DNA of 9,602 bases, from the NCBI GenBank assembly GCA_034189725.1, contig JAXHUK010000088.1, positions 1-9,602 of the forward strand, given 5' to 3'. The stretch's first letter is position 1. Every line of letters begins with the position of its first letter. Both the position numbers and the translations under genes were made by a program. The notes below the pieces were generated by a model. That model did not search any database and was not told where the DNA came from. It saw only the letters and a program-made list of their open reading frames with translations. This document shows positions 1 to 5,368 of the stretch, one piece after another. The DNA comes from JAXHUK01 sp034189725 (GTDB taxonomy: Bacteria > Chloroflexota > Dehalococcoidia > SZUA-161).

Positions 1-1
1 G

Positions 2-220
2 TGGCGGTTAGCAGAGGATGTTGATGAGAATGTCTTGCGTCTAGCAAACTCTGAGTATAGTGCTCCGGAGACCACGTTGGTTGGGGCTGGTGGCCAGGAG
101 GTGTGGACCTTCGAGGCAGTTGGCGCAGGCGAGACAACGATATCACTGGAATATGTCAGGCCCTGGGAAGAGGGTGTTCCTGCTGTGGATACGTTCCAGC
201 TGACCGTAGTTGTGGAATAG
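2..220 (+). CDS. Chagasin-like (MEROPS I42) cysteine peptidase inhibitor, C-terminal part
   Basis: The reading frame is open from the left edge (first whole codon at position 2, Trp) to a TAG at 218-220, giving 72 residues, so the N-terminus lies outside the window. Two hallmarks of the chagasin family are visible: a loop reading LVGAGGQEVW near residues 28-37 and an RPW motif followed by acidic residues (YVRPWEE) near residues 54-60, then a closing beta strand (TFQLTVVV). The Trp at the very edge may belong to the first family loop, usually NPTTGYxW, which is off-window. Members are small immunoglobulin-like beta proteins that block papain-type cysteine peptidases with three loops. In bacteria they are often secreted or lipid-anchored, but no signal peptide can be judged here. 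No partner peptidase is in view. Family assignment is fairly sure; the target is unknown. Confidence 0.75.
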   Translation, partial: WRLAEDVDENVLRLANSEYSAPETTLVGAGGQEVWTFEAVGAGETTISLEYVRPWEEGVPAVDTFQLTVVVE

Positions 221-253
221 TGTCAACGCAGATACTGCACGGAGAATTGACCA

Positions 254-279
254 GAGCCATCGAATGAATTCGGGGGCTC
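254..279 (+). terminator. Imperfect 26-nt hairpin downstream of the chagasin-like gene
   Basis: GAGCC (254-258) pairs with GGCTC (275-279), and inside it CGAAT (261-265) pairs with ATTCG (268-272) around a GA dinucleotide. The two stems are separated by an AT/GG internal mismatch. The downstream sequence, ATTGCTTTGCTTTGC, is T-rich but not a clean T run. The hairpin sits 33 nt after the chagasin-like stop codon, between convergent genes, so a terminator for the plus-strand gene is the simplest reading. The weak T tract keeps confidence low. Confidence 0.35.
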
Positions 280-295
280 ATTGCTTTGCTTTGCA

Positions 296-316
296 CTCCA
301 AGTTATTGGAGGTTTT
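296..316 (+). terminator. Second small hairpin with a short T run
   Basis: CTCCAA (296-301) and TTGGAG (306-311) form a perfect 6-bp stem with a GTTA loop, followed on the plus strand by GTTTT. On the minus strand no T run follows. It may act with the hairpin at 254-279 as a tandem terminator for the plus-strand inhibitor gene. The stem is short, so it could be chance. Confidence 0.3.
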
Positions 317-386
317 ACAAAAAAGGCTCAACAACAAAGCTGCGTGCATTATCTAGGATCAATGTACGGGATAAGCGTTGAGGGGA

Positions 387-974
387 TCAGTCCTGCTGCT
401 TCCTCGTCTGCCGCCAGACATGAAACAAGCGTCGCCATGCTGTCAGGTTGGAGAGCACCGCCATTATCCACAATACCACGAGCATCTGGTTGAATATGAG
501 TCCAATGGCAAGCAGGACGACTCTCTCGGGGCGGGTGAATATGCCCACCTCGCACTTCAACCCAAGTCCCTCTGCCCGCGCTCTCACATAGCTGGTGGTT
601 AGCGAACCTACCAGGGCAGCCCCGACCAGCAACGACTCTTGAAATGAGCCTTGGCCCGCATAGTAAGCAAGCAGGCCCAGGAACAGTGCTGCCTCGGAGA
701 AGCGGTCGAATGTGGAGTCGAGCAGGGCGCCAAACAGGGTGGTGCGCCCGCTGGCGCGAGCTACAGCTCCATCGAGGAGGTCGAATGCCCCTGAGAGGAG
801 CACCAGAAAACCGCCCAAAAAGAATCGGCCTGTGTATACTACCCAGGCCACTGCGAGAGTGAGCAACAGGCCGATTACGGTCAGAACATTCGGGTTTATC
901 CCAGTTTTGGCAAGTAGCTTCGCTGGGAGCTTATTGACACGCTGGCCCAAGGCGCGTCTGGCCTTGTTGAGCAT
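387..974 (-). CDS. pgsA: CDP-alcohol phosphatidyltransferase, probable phosphatidylinositol-phosphate synthase
   Basis: This 195-residue membrane protein carries the complete CDP-alcohol phosphatidyltransferase signature D-x2-DG-x2-AR-x8-G-x3-D-x3-D: Asp65, Asp68-Gly69, Ala72-Arg73, Gly82, Asp86, Asp90. These residues bind the metal ions and CDP in the family. Hydrophobic stretches lie near residues 28-47, 51-65, 93-107, 113-127 and 151-178, as expected for a multi-pass protein. The segment SYVRARAEGLGLK..GIFTRPER (128-151) and the ending RRLFHVW resemble mycobacterial PgsA1, which joins CDP-diacylglycerol to inositol 3-phosphate. Being downstream of an inositol-1-phosphate synthase and a PimA-like transferase, it more likely uses inositol phosphate than glycerol 3-phosphate, though this is inference. 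The ATG at 972-974 lies inside the upstream glycosyltransferase gene (44-nt overlap), preceded by GAGGA about 8-9 nt upstream. No later Met is available until residue 163. Alternative: a phosphatidylglycerophosphate synthase. Confidence 0.85.
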   Translation of the reverse strand: MLNKARRALGQRVNKLPAKLLAKTGINPNVLTVIGLLLTLAVAWVVYTGRFFLGGFLVLLSGAFDLLDGAVARASGRTTLFGALLDSTFDRFSEAALFLGLLAYYAGQGSFQESLLVGAALVGSLTTSYVRARAEGLGLKCEVGIFTRPERVVLLAIGLIFNQMLVVLWIMAVLSNLTAWRRLFHVWRQTRKQQD

Positions 975-2130
975 AGGCTATTTCCTCACTAACTACCTGG
1001 GGGTGATCTTGTCGCAACTCTTGGTAGTAGTCTATAACCCGCTGGGCGACTGACTCCCAGCTATAATCCTGGGCTTTCAGTTCACCCATTGCCCCCATTC
1101 TCTCCCGTAGCGGCTTATCCCGAAGCAACTGGAGAAGACCATCGGCGAGAGCTCTCGTATCCTGCGGCTTCACAAGCAGGCCATCAACACCATGGCTGAC
1201 TACGTCAGCGTAGCCTGCAATATTTGAGGCAATTATCGGTTTCCCTGCAGCCATTGCCTCCAGCAGTACCAGACCGAAGCTTTCCTTGCCGGTTGCGGGG
1301 GAGCAGAATATATCTGCACTTCTATAGTAACGAGGCAGGTCATCATACGATGCGAAGCCAGCGAAAACGATGTCTTGCAGGTTACGTGCAATTGCGAGCC
1401 TGCGGTACTTTTGCCACGAGCGGTCTTTAGGCCCGACTACGATAAGGCGGCAGTGGGGGAACTCTCTCTTGACCTGCTCATAAGCTCCGAGCAGGTACTT
1501 GAATCCCTTTCTTTTCTCCATTCTGCCCACAAAGAGAATGTTCAGCTTGTCGTCACAATACTGCTCCAGTGGTTCGGTATGATTTTTAAAATGCTGCAGG
1601 TCGATGCCGTTGGGAATGATGGTATATTCAGCAGGAAAGTATTGATTAACGAATCCCTTTGCTGCGTTGGACACTGCGATTCTGCCATCAAGCTTATTGA
1701 ACCAGCGGTTGAGTATTATGGGTTTCCAGAAGGGATAGCCCCAACTGTTATTGCGATACGCATGGAATGTACCCACTGCCAGTTCCTGCGACGTATAGTG
1801 TAACACTGAGGTAGCCAGTACCGGGAGTAAGGGCTCGTGGATATGGATGACATCGAATTTCTCTCTATTCAGAATGTCTGGAATTCGACCGGAGAAGAGC
1901 AATAACGGTGATACAGGGACGCGGACAATGGAGCCGCTCGCTCGTATTGGTACTGGCCTGCCGAGGACAATAACGTCGCCGTTTTGCAGGGTCTCTCGCG
2001 GTTTCGAGGAGGGGGCGATAATGGTCACCTCATGTCCCATGCGAATGAAATTCTCTTCAAGGCGTGAGATGTGGATACCCACTCCCCCTGGATACGCCAT
2101 GTCGTATGGACAAACCAGAGCTATTTTCAT
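931..2130 (-). CDS. pimA: GT4-family glycosyltransferase, PimA-like
   Basis: This 399-residue protein has the two-Rossmann GT-B architecture of GT4 retaining glycosyltransferases. The N-terminal domain starts MKIALVCPYD with the GGV acceptor loop at 15-17, FDVIHIHEP at 92-100 and GTFHA at 120-124; His123 matches the essential His of mycobacterial PimA. The C-terminal domain has IIPNGID at 171-177, the phosphate-binding GRMEKRKG at 202-209 and the E-x7-E motif (Glu283, Glu291) in ESFGLVLLEA. PimA moves mannose from GDP-mannose to the inositol of phosphatidylinositol on the inner membrane face. The neighbouring genes for inositol phosphate and its lipid support this kind of acceptor, but the donor sugar cannot be read from sequence. 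The ATG at 2128-2130 overlaps the ino1 TGA (ATGA, 4 nt), indicating translational coupling. The last 15 or so residues overlap the downstream phosphatidyltransferase gene and are probably an unstructured tail. Confidence 0.85.
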   Translation of the reverse strand: MKIALVCPYDMAYPGGVGIHISRLEENFIRMGHEVTIIAPSSKPRETLQNGDVIVLGRPVPIRASGSIVRVPVSPLLLFSGRIPDILNREKFDVIHIHEPLLPVLATSVLHYTSQELAVGTFHAYRNNSWGYPFWKPIILNRWFNKLDGRIAVSNAAKGFVNQYFPAEYTIIPNGIDLQHFKNHTEPLEQYCDDKLNILFVGRMEKRKGFKYLLGAYEQVKREFPHCRLIVVGPKDRSWQKYRRLAIARNLQDIVFAGFASYDDLPRYYRSADIFCSPATGKESFGLVLLEAMAAGKPIIASNIAGYADVVSHGVDGLLVKPQDTRALADGLLQLLRDKPLRERMGAMGELKAQDYSWESVAQRVIDYYQELRQDHPQVVSEEIAYAQQGQTRLGPACQ

Positions 2131-3254
2131 TGTATTTTTGAGTCCGTTTTCGCCGCTTTTTCGGTATTCCAGTTAGTACCTACCGTGCTTCCCCTGATGA
2201 ACTCCTCGGTGAGCTTGCGGGCTTCGTCATCCGTGTACTGGATGGGGGGAGATTTCATGAAGTATGCAGAGGGTGCGATAAGCGGCCCGCTGAGCCCTCT
2301 ATCGAGTGCCAGCTTGCAACACCGTATGGCATCGATAACCACACCTGCCGAGTTCGGACTGTCCCACACCTCCAGTTTGAGCTCCAGATTCAGCGGGACA
2401 TCGCCGAACGTACGTCCTTCCATCCTGATGTGACACCATTTGCGATCATCCAGCCAGGGGATATGATCGCTGGGACCTATATGGATGTTTTTCTCTCCCA
2501 GTTCATAGTCGAGCTGGGACGTCACGGCATTGGTTTTGGATATCTTTTTCGACTCCAGCCGCTCTCTTTCGAGCATGTTGTAAAAGTCGGTGTTACCCCC
2601 GAAGTTCAGTTGATACGATCGTTCAAGCTTGACGCCACGTTCACGGAAGAGCCTGGTGAGCACACGGTGTGTAATCGTTGCGCCTACCTGGGATTTAATA
2701 TCGTCGCCGATAGTTGGTAATCCCGCGTCTTCAAACCGTTTTTGCCAGTAGCTTTCGCGAGCAATGAACACCGGGATGCAGTTGATAAAGGCGCACCCGG
2801 CAGAAAGGATTTGCTCTACGTACCATTTGGTGGCCTCCTCGCTCCCGACGGGGAGGTAACTAATGACAACGTCGACTTCCTTTTCTTTGAGTATCTTGGC
2901 GATATCCGCCGTCGGCCCTGGAGCCTTGGTGATAATCTGGGAAAGATATTTTCCTAGACCGTCATGAGTCATGCCTCGCTGCACCATCACGCCAGTAGGG
3001 GAGACATCGCAGAATTTATACGTATTATTGGGAGCTGTAAATATGGCTTCTGCTAAATCTTTGCCTACCTTGTTGCGATCCACGTCGAAAGCAGCTACAA
3101 AGTTGATATCTCGGACATGATAATCACCCAAACTGACGTGCATTAGTCCCGGGACAAAATCATCATTTGAAGCGTTCTGATAAAACTGCACTCCCTGAAC
3201 TAACGATGAGGCACAGTTCCCAACCCCGATTATTGCAACATTGATCCTTCCCAA
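2127..3254 (-). CDS. ino1: Myo-inositol-1-phosphate synthase, actinobacterial type
   Basis: The product (375 residues from the chosen start) closely follows the actinobacterial inositol-1-phosphate synthases: an NAD-binding AIIGVGNCASSLVQG loop at residues 6-20, GLMHVSLGDYHVRDI, FVAAFDVD, the catalytic-domain run GDDIKSQVGATITHR, LNFGGNTDFYNML, ERLESKKISKT, and KLEVWDSPNSAGV. The enzyme converts glucose 6-phosphate to inositol 3-phosphate (also called L-myo-inositol 1-phosphate) using bound NAD. I chose the TTG at 3252-3254 because AGGAAGGG (3262-3269) lies 7 nt upstream and the protein then begins LGRINVAII as in homologues. The ATG at 3308 would add 18 unrelated-looking residues (MEQLECSFLMLSERKGDT), and an internal ATG at 3281 is less favoured. 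It is the first gene of the operon and supplies substrate to the two genes downstream. Confidence 0.93.
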   Translation of the reverse strand: MGRINVAIIGVGNCASSLVQGVQFYQNASNDDFVPGLMHVSLGDYHVRDINFVAAFDVDRNKVGKDLAEAIFTAPNNTYKFCDVSPTGVMVQRGMTHDGLGKYLSQIITKAPGPTADIAKILKEKEVDVVISYLPVGSEEATKWYVEQILSAGCAFINCIPVFIARESYWQKRFEDAGLPTIGDDIKSQVGATITHRVLTRLFRERGVKLERSYQLNFGGNTDFYNMLERERLESKKISKTNAVTSQLDYELGEKNIHIGPSDHIPWLDDRKWCHIRMEGRTFGDVPLNLELKLEVWDSPNSAGVVIDAIRCCKLALDRGLSGPLIAPSAYFMKSPPIQYTDDEARKLTEEFIRGSTVGTNWNTEKAAKTDSKIQ

Positions 3255-3261
3255 AGTATCA

Positions 3262-3269
3262 CCCTTCCT
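3262..3269 (-). promoter_or_regulatory. Ribosome binding site that decides the ino1 TTG start
   Basis: On the minus strand this reads AGGAAGGG, 7 nt before the TTG at 3254. Neither the ATG at 3308 nor the one at 3281 has a comparable purine-rich site, so this site favours the rare start codon. Confidence 0.6.
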
Positions 3270-3271
3270 TT

Positions 3272-3299
3272 CTGATAGCATCAAGAATGAGCATTCCAA
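3272..3299 (-). promoter_or_regulatory. Candidate promoter for the ino1-pimA-pgsA operon
   Basis: The minus strand reads TTGGAA (3294-3299), a 16-nt spacer, then TATCAG (3272-3277). Start of transcription would fall near 3265, giving a very short leader before the TTG start. Both hexamers are imperfect. The position is right, but another promoter farther upstream is possible. Confidence 0.3.
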
Positions 3300-3318
3300 T
3301 TGTTCCATCCAGGTACGG

Positions 3319-3347
3319 TTGCTTATGATAGAGGCTTATGCTATTCT
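3319..3347 (+). promoter_or_regulatory. Candidate promoter for the PHP phosphoesterase gene
   Basis: TTGCTT (3319-3324), an exact 17-nt spacer, then TATTCT (3342-3347). Transcription would begin near 3354, only about 7 nt before the preferred ATG at 3361, so the message would be nearly leaderless. The hexamers match the sigma-70 consensus only partly. Confidence 0.3.
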
Positions 3348-3360
3348 CTATGCTGCAAGG

Positions 3361-4032
3361 ATGGTTTACGATTTTCACACTCACACATTACTTAGCGATG
3401 GCGTCCTCTCTCCGCTAGAGTTGGTGAGAAGGGCGCACATCAATGATTATCGCGCTGTTGCGATCACAGACCACGCTGGTATTGGATATCTGGAGAGGTT
3501 GATCGCCGAAATCACAGCGGATTGTGCCCTGGCTCAAGAGCATTGGCCTATCACCGCCATCCCTGGGGTCGAACTCACCCATTTACCCGCGGCGGCAATC
3601 GCTCAAGTTGCAAAAACAGCGAAAGAAATGGGTGCGAAGCTTGTGGTGGTTCACGGTGAAACCACTGCCGAACCTGTTGAGCCAGGAACAAATCTGGCTG
3701 CCGTTACCTCCCCCTATGTTAACATTTTAGCGCATCCTGGACAAATAACCCTCGAAGAAGCGAGGCTTGCAGCAGCTAATGGTATTTACCTGGAAATCAC
3801 CGCCAGGAAAGCCCATTCCTCTACGAATAAGCACGTTGCTCAGGTTGCTCGCAAGGCTGGAGCAAAGCTTCTTATTAACTCGGATGCTCATGATGAGCAA
3901 GACCTGCTTTTCTCTGAACAGGCTTATTCCATTGCCCAGAAAGCTGGCCTCAGCGACGATGAAATAGCTGAGGCGCTCTACAAAAACCCACTTACCCTTG
4001 TAAACACACTGCTCGCGGATCGATCCCTGTAG
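3361..4032 (+). CDS. PHP-domain metal-dependent phosphoesterase (histidinol-phosphatase-like)
   Basis: This 223-residue protein has a full set of PHP metal ligands in order: HTHT (His6, His8) with SDG, TDH (Asp37-His38), GVELTH (Glu71, His74), VVVHGE (His98), LAHPG (His125) and NSDAHD (Asp175, His177). PHP proteins are TIM-like barrels that hydrolyse phosphoesters with two or three metal ions. From memory, the overall pattern, especially VVHGET-x-EPV-x-GTNLAAV and EITAR, resembles proteins annotated in methanogens as PHP/histidinol-phosphatase-like, rather than DNA polymerase PHP domains. The true substrate is unknown. The start at 3361 fits the family's MxxDxHTHT beginning. An ATG at 3325 and a TTG at 3241 are also in frame but add sequence that does not look like the family. 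It is divergent from ino1 and convergent with the DUF5679 gene, with 18 nt between their stop codons and no visible terminator there. Confidence 0.85.
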   Translation: MVYDFHTHTLLSDGVLSPLELVRRAHINDYRAVAITDHAGIGYLERLIAEITADCALAQEHWPITAIPGVELTHLPAAAIAQVAKTAKEMGAKLVVVHGETTAEPVEPGTNLAAVTSPYVNILAHPGQITLEEARLAAANGIYLEITARKAHSSTNKHVAQVARKAGAKLLINSDAHDEQDLLFSEQAYSIAQKAGLSDDEIAEALYKNPLTLVNTLLADRSL

Positions 4033-4050
4033 GGGCTCTTGTACAAACCG

Positions 4051-4191
4051 CTACCCTTTACCGATTCGAAATACCGTTGTCCCACACTTGCCGCATTTTC
4101 CCTTGGTTGCGGGCTTACCGTTTTTCAGTGTTACATTCTCTGCGTTCTGAATATCAACCTTTTCTCTGCACTTAAAACAATATGCTTGCAT
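4051..4191 (-). CDS. DUF5679-type four-cysteine zinc-ribbon peptide
   Basis: This is a 46-residue peptide with two CxxC knuckles, Cys5/Cys8 and Cys33/Cys36, joined by a basic linker (VTLKNGKPATKGKC) and ending TVFRIGKG. The pattern matches the DUF5679 family as I remember it; the function is unknown. The four cysteines suggest one structural zinc, and the basic surface would suit binding to RNA or ribosomes, which is inference only. The ATG at 4189-4191 is chosen because AAAGGAGGG (4198-4206) lies 6 nt upstream. A longer start at 4248 would put the promoter and ribosome site inside the coding region. It follows truB on the same strand but has its own promoter. Confidence 0.8.
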   Translation of the reverse strand: MQAYCFKCREKVDIQNAENVTLKNGKPATKGKCGKCGTTVFRIGKG

Positions 4192-4197
4192 TGTATT

Positions 4198-4206
4198 CCC
4201 TCCTTT
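4198..4206 (-). promoter_or_regulatory. Strong ribosome binding site of the DUF5679 gene
   Basis: The minus strand reads AAAGGAGGG, close to the full anti-16S complement, 6 nt before the ATG at 4191. It is the strongest ribosome site in the window and fixes the start of this short gene. Confidence 0.8.
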
Positions 4207-4218
4207 CGAGTTGCCTAG

Positions 4219-4248
4219 AATATACACACATTTGATTTCAAATGTCAA
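4219..4248 (-). promoter_or_regulatory. Sigma-70-type promoter of the DUF5679 gene
   Basis: The minus strand reads a perfect TTGACA -35 (4243-4248), an 18-nt spacer, and TATATT (4219-4224), five of six matches to the -10 consensus. Transcription would start near 4212, leaving a leader of about 20 nt that just holds the ribosome site. The -35 box overlaps the truB stop codon (4245-4247), so the small gene can be expressed apart from the upstream operon. This is the best promoter in the window. Confidence 0.75.
4228..4245. promoter_or_regulatory. 18-bp inverted repeat in the DUF5679 promoter spacer (candidate operator)
   Basis: ACATTTGA (4228-4235), TT, TCAAATGT (4238-4245): two perfect 8-bp arms around two bases. 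The repeat fills most of the space between the -10 and -35 boxes and runs into the -35. A dimeric repressor there would block polymerase, and a MerR-type activator would also fit because the spacer is 18 nt. As a terminator for truB it is poor, being AT-rich and lacking a T run. No regulator gene is in view. Confidence 0.5.
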
Positions 4249-5153
4249 GCTTCGCTGAGGTTCTTTCTGAAAACCTTAGCTGGCCTCCACCATTCTCGCT
4301 CCTCGTCATAGCGGAGTATAGCCAGAAAATATCCCTCACTGGTGTATGCACGAAGCCGTTTTCCTGGTACTCCCTCTGTTTGTGCCAGAACCACAGGTTG
4401 CCCGTTGGTTATTGCCTTCTCATCTTTGTCACAAACAGCAACAGATTCCAAATGAAGTACAGCCGTATCCATGGACTGTATAAGTGTAGTACCGTGACTC
4501 TCTTTGAACGCTTCCTCGATCTGGGGAATACTTACACCATCTCTTATATGAAAGGGCCCGCTGCTGAGACGGATCAGATTTTTTAGATGTGCACCGCACC
4601 CAAGCGTTTCTCCGAGGTCATGGGCGAGGGAGCGGATGTAGGTTCCTTTGCTGCACTCGATTTCTAGCGTTACCAGTGGTGGATGCCATTCCAGTAGTTC
4701 TACACGGGAGAGTTCAACCCGTCTCGTTTTTCTGGGAATCTCTATCCCGGAACGAGCCAGACGATAGAGGGGGACCCCATGATGTTTTATCGCACTGTAC
4801 ATAGGAGGTATTTGTTCCACAACGCCATGGAATGAGGATACGGCCTCCGTGACTGCTTCCGTGGTTACTGAAGAGATGTTTCCTCTTTTCGTGATGCTGC
4901 CGGCGGAATCATAGGTATCGGTTGATATCCCTAATTCTATCTCAGCATGGTAGGTTTTCTTCGACTCGACCAGGAATTCCACAAGCCGGGTTGCTTGACC
5001 AAGAAAAACTGGCAGCACTCCCGTAGCTTCCGGGTCCAGCGTTCCCCCGTGGCCTACCCGGCGCTCCCTGCTCAATCTTCTGATAAGAGCTACCACATCA
5101 AAGGAGGTTTTGCCCCTGGGTTTGTCCACATTAATTATTCCATCGATAACCAC
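4245..5153 (-). CDS. truB: tRNA pseudouridine-55 synthase
   Basis: The 302-residue protein has the TruB catalytic motif GGTLDPEATGVLPV with Asp40 as nucleophile, the early INVDKPRGKTSFDVV segment, the KTYHAEIELGISTDTYDSAG stretch, the PPMYSAIKHHGVPLYRLAR motif, and SKGTYIRSLAHDLGE. A C-terminal part of about 85 residues corresponds to the usual PUA-like tail. TruB makes the conserved pseudouridine in the T loop of tRNA and helps tRNA folding. The start is a GTG at 5151-5153, with a G-rich GGGGGAG just upstream; no in-frame ATG gives a better fit. It lies 215 nt after rbfA, in the same direction, and its stop overlaps the -35 box of the next gene. Length and motifs are normal. Confidence 0.95.
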   Translation of the reverse strand: MVIDGIINVDKPRGKTSFDVVALIRRLSRERRVGHGGTLDPEATGVLPVFLGQATRLVEFLVESKKTYHAEIELGISTDTYDSAGSITKRGNISSVTTEAVTEAVSSFHGVVEQIPPMYSAIKHHGVPLYRLARSGIEIPRKTRRVELSRVELLEWHPPLVTLEIECSKGTYIRSLAHDLGETLGCGAHLKNLIRLSSGPFHIRDGVSIPQIEEAFKESHGTTLIQSMDTAVLHLESVAVCDKDEKAITNGQPVVLAQTEGVPGKRLRAYTSEGYFLAILRYDEEREWWRPAKVFRKNLSEA

Positions 5154-5368
5154 CTCTCCCCCGCTTCATCTTTGAAATCTCGTATCTTTTAGTACCGATT
5201 TCCAATCAAATTGCAACGACCGGTACCAGATGTGCCCCATTGTAGCGAACTACGGTAGTAGTAAGAAGGTGGAAAAGGAGAACATTGACAGAGCACCTTG
5301 CGCTGTTTTCTCAGAGCCTGAACGATTTGGACCTTGAGGTGTATTCATTGAAATGACTAGGAGATTTT
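5154..5368. other. Gap between rbfA and truB without a convincing gene
   Basis: This 215-nt stretch breaks an otherwise tight minus-strand operon. On the minus strand it holds GTACCG/CGGTAC arms (5192-5197 and 5221-5226) with a long loop, and TTGCAA followed 16 nt later by TACTAA, a poor promoter match. The only minus-strand ORF starting with ATG that I examined (5348 to 5250, 32 residues) has no ribosome site. On the plus strand AAAAGGAG (5273-5280) precedes a TTG at 5285 opening a 23-residue ORF, probably chance. It may be a truB leader or the trace of a lost gene. Confidence 0.5.

Noticed and set aside
319..340. A-rich run read on the minus strand as a T tract of a terminator after the phosphatidyltransferase gene.
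   Set aside because: The minus-strand sequence before the T run has only a 3-bp stem, too weak to call.
1224..1803. Plus-strand ORFs of 68 and 142 codons across the glycosyltransferase gene.
   Set aside because: They are antisense shadows of a gene with clear GT4 motifs and have no recognisable features.
3255..3308. N-terminal extension of ino1 from the ATG at 3308.
   Set aside because: The extra residues do not resemble the family, and the well-spaced AGGAAGGG site lies inside them, pointing to the TTG at 3254.
4192..4248. Longer form of the DUF5679 peptide starting at 4248.
   Set aside because: The region holds the -35, -10 and ribosome binding site of the gene; translation from there is not plausible.
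5192..5226. GTACCG/CGGTAC inverted repeat upstream of truB as a riboswitch or terminator.
   Set aside because: Arms are only 6 bp with a loop of more than 20 nt, no T run follows, and no known riboswitch core is seen.
5250..5348. Minus-strand 32-residue ORF in the rbfA-truB gap.
   Set aside because: It has no ribosome binding site and no family resemblance, and its composition looks non-coding.
5285..5356. Plus-strand 23-residue ORF opening with TTG after AAAAGGAG.
   Set aside because: It runs against the operon, has a non-ATG start, only 4 nt from the ribosome-like site, no promoter and no recognisable family. Most likely chance.
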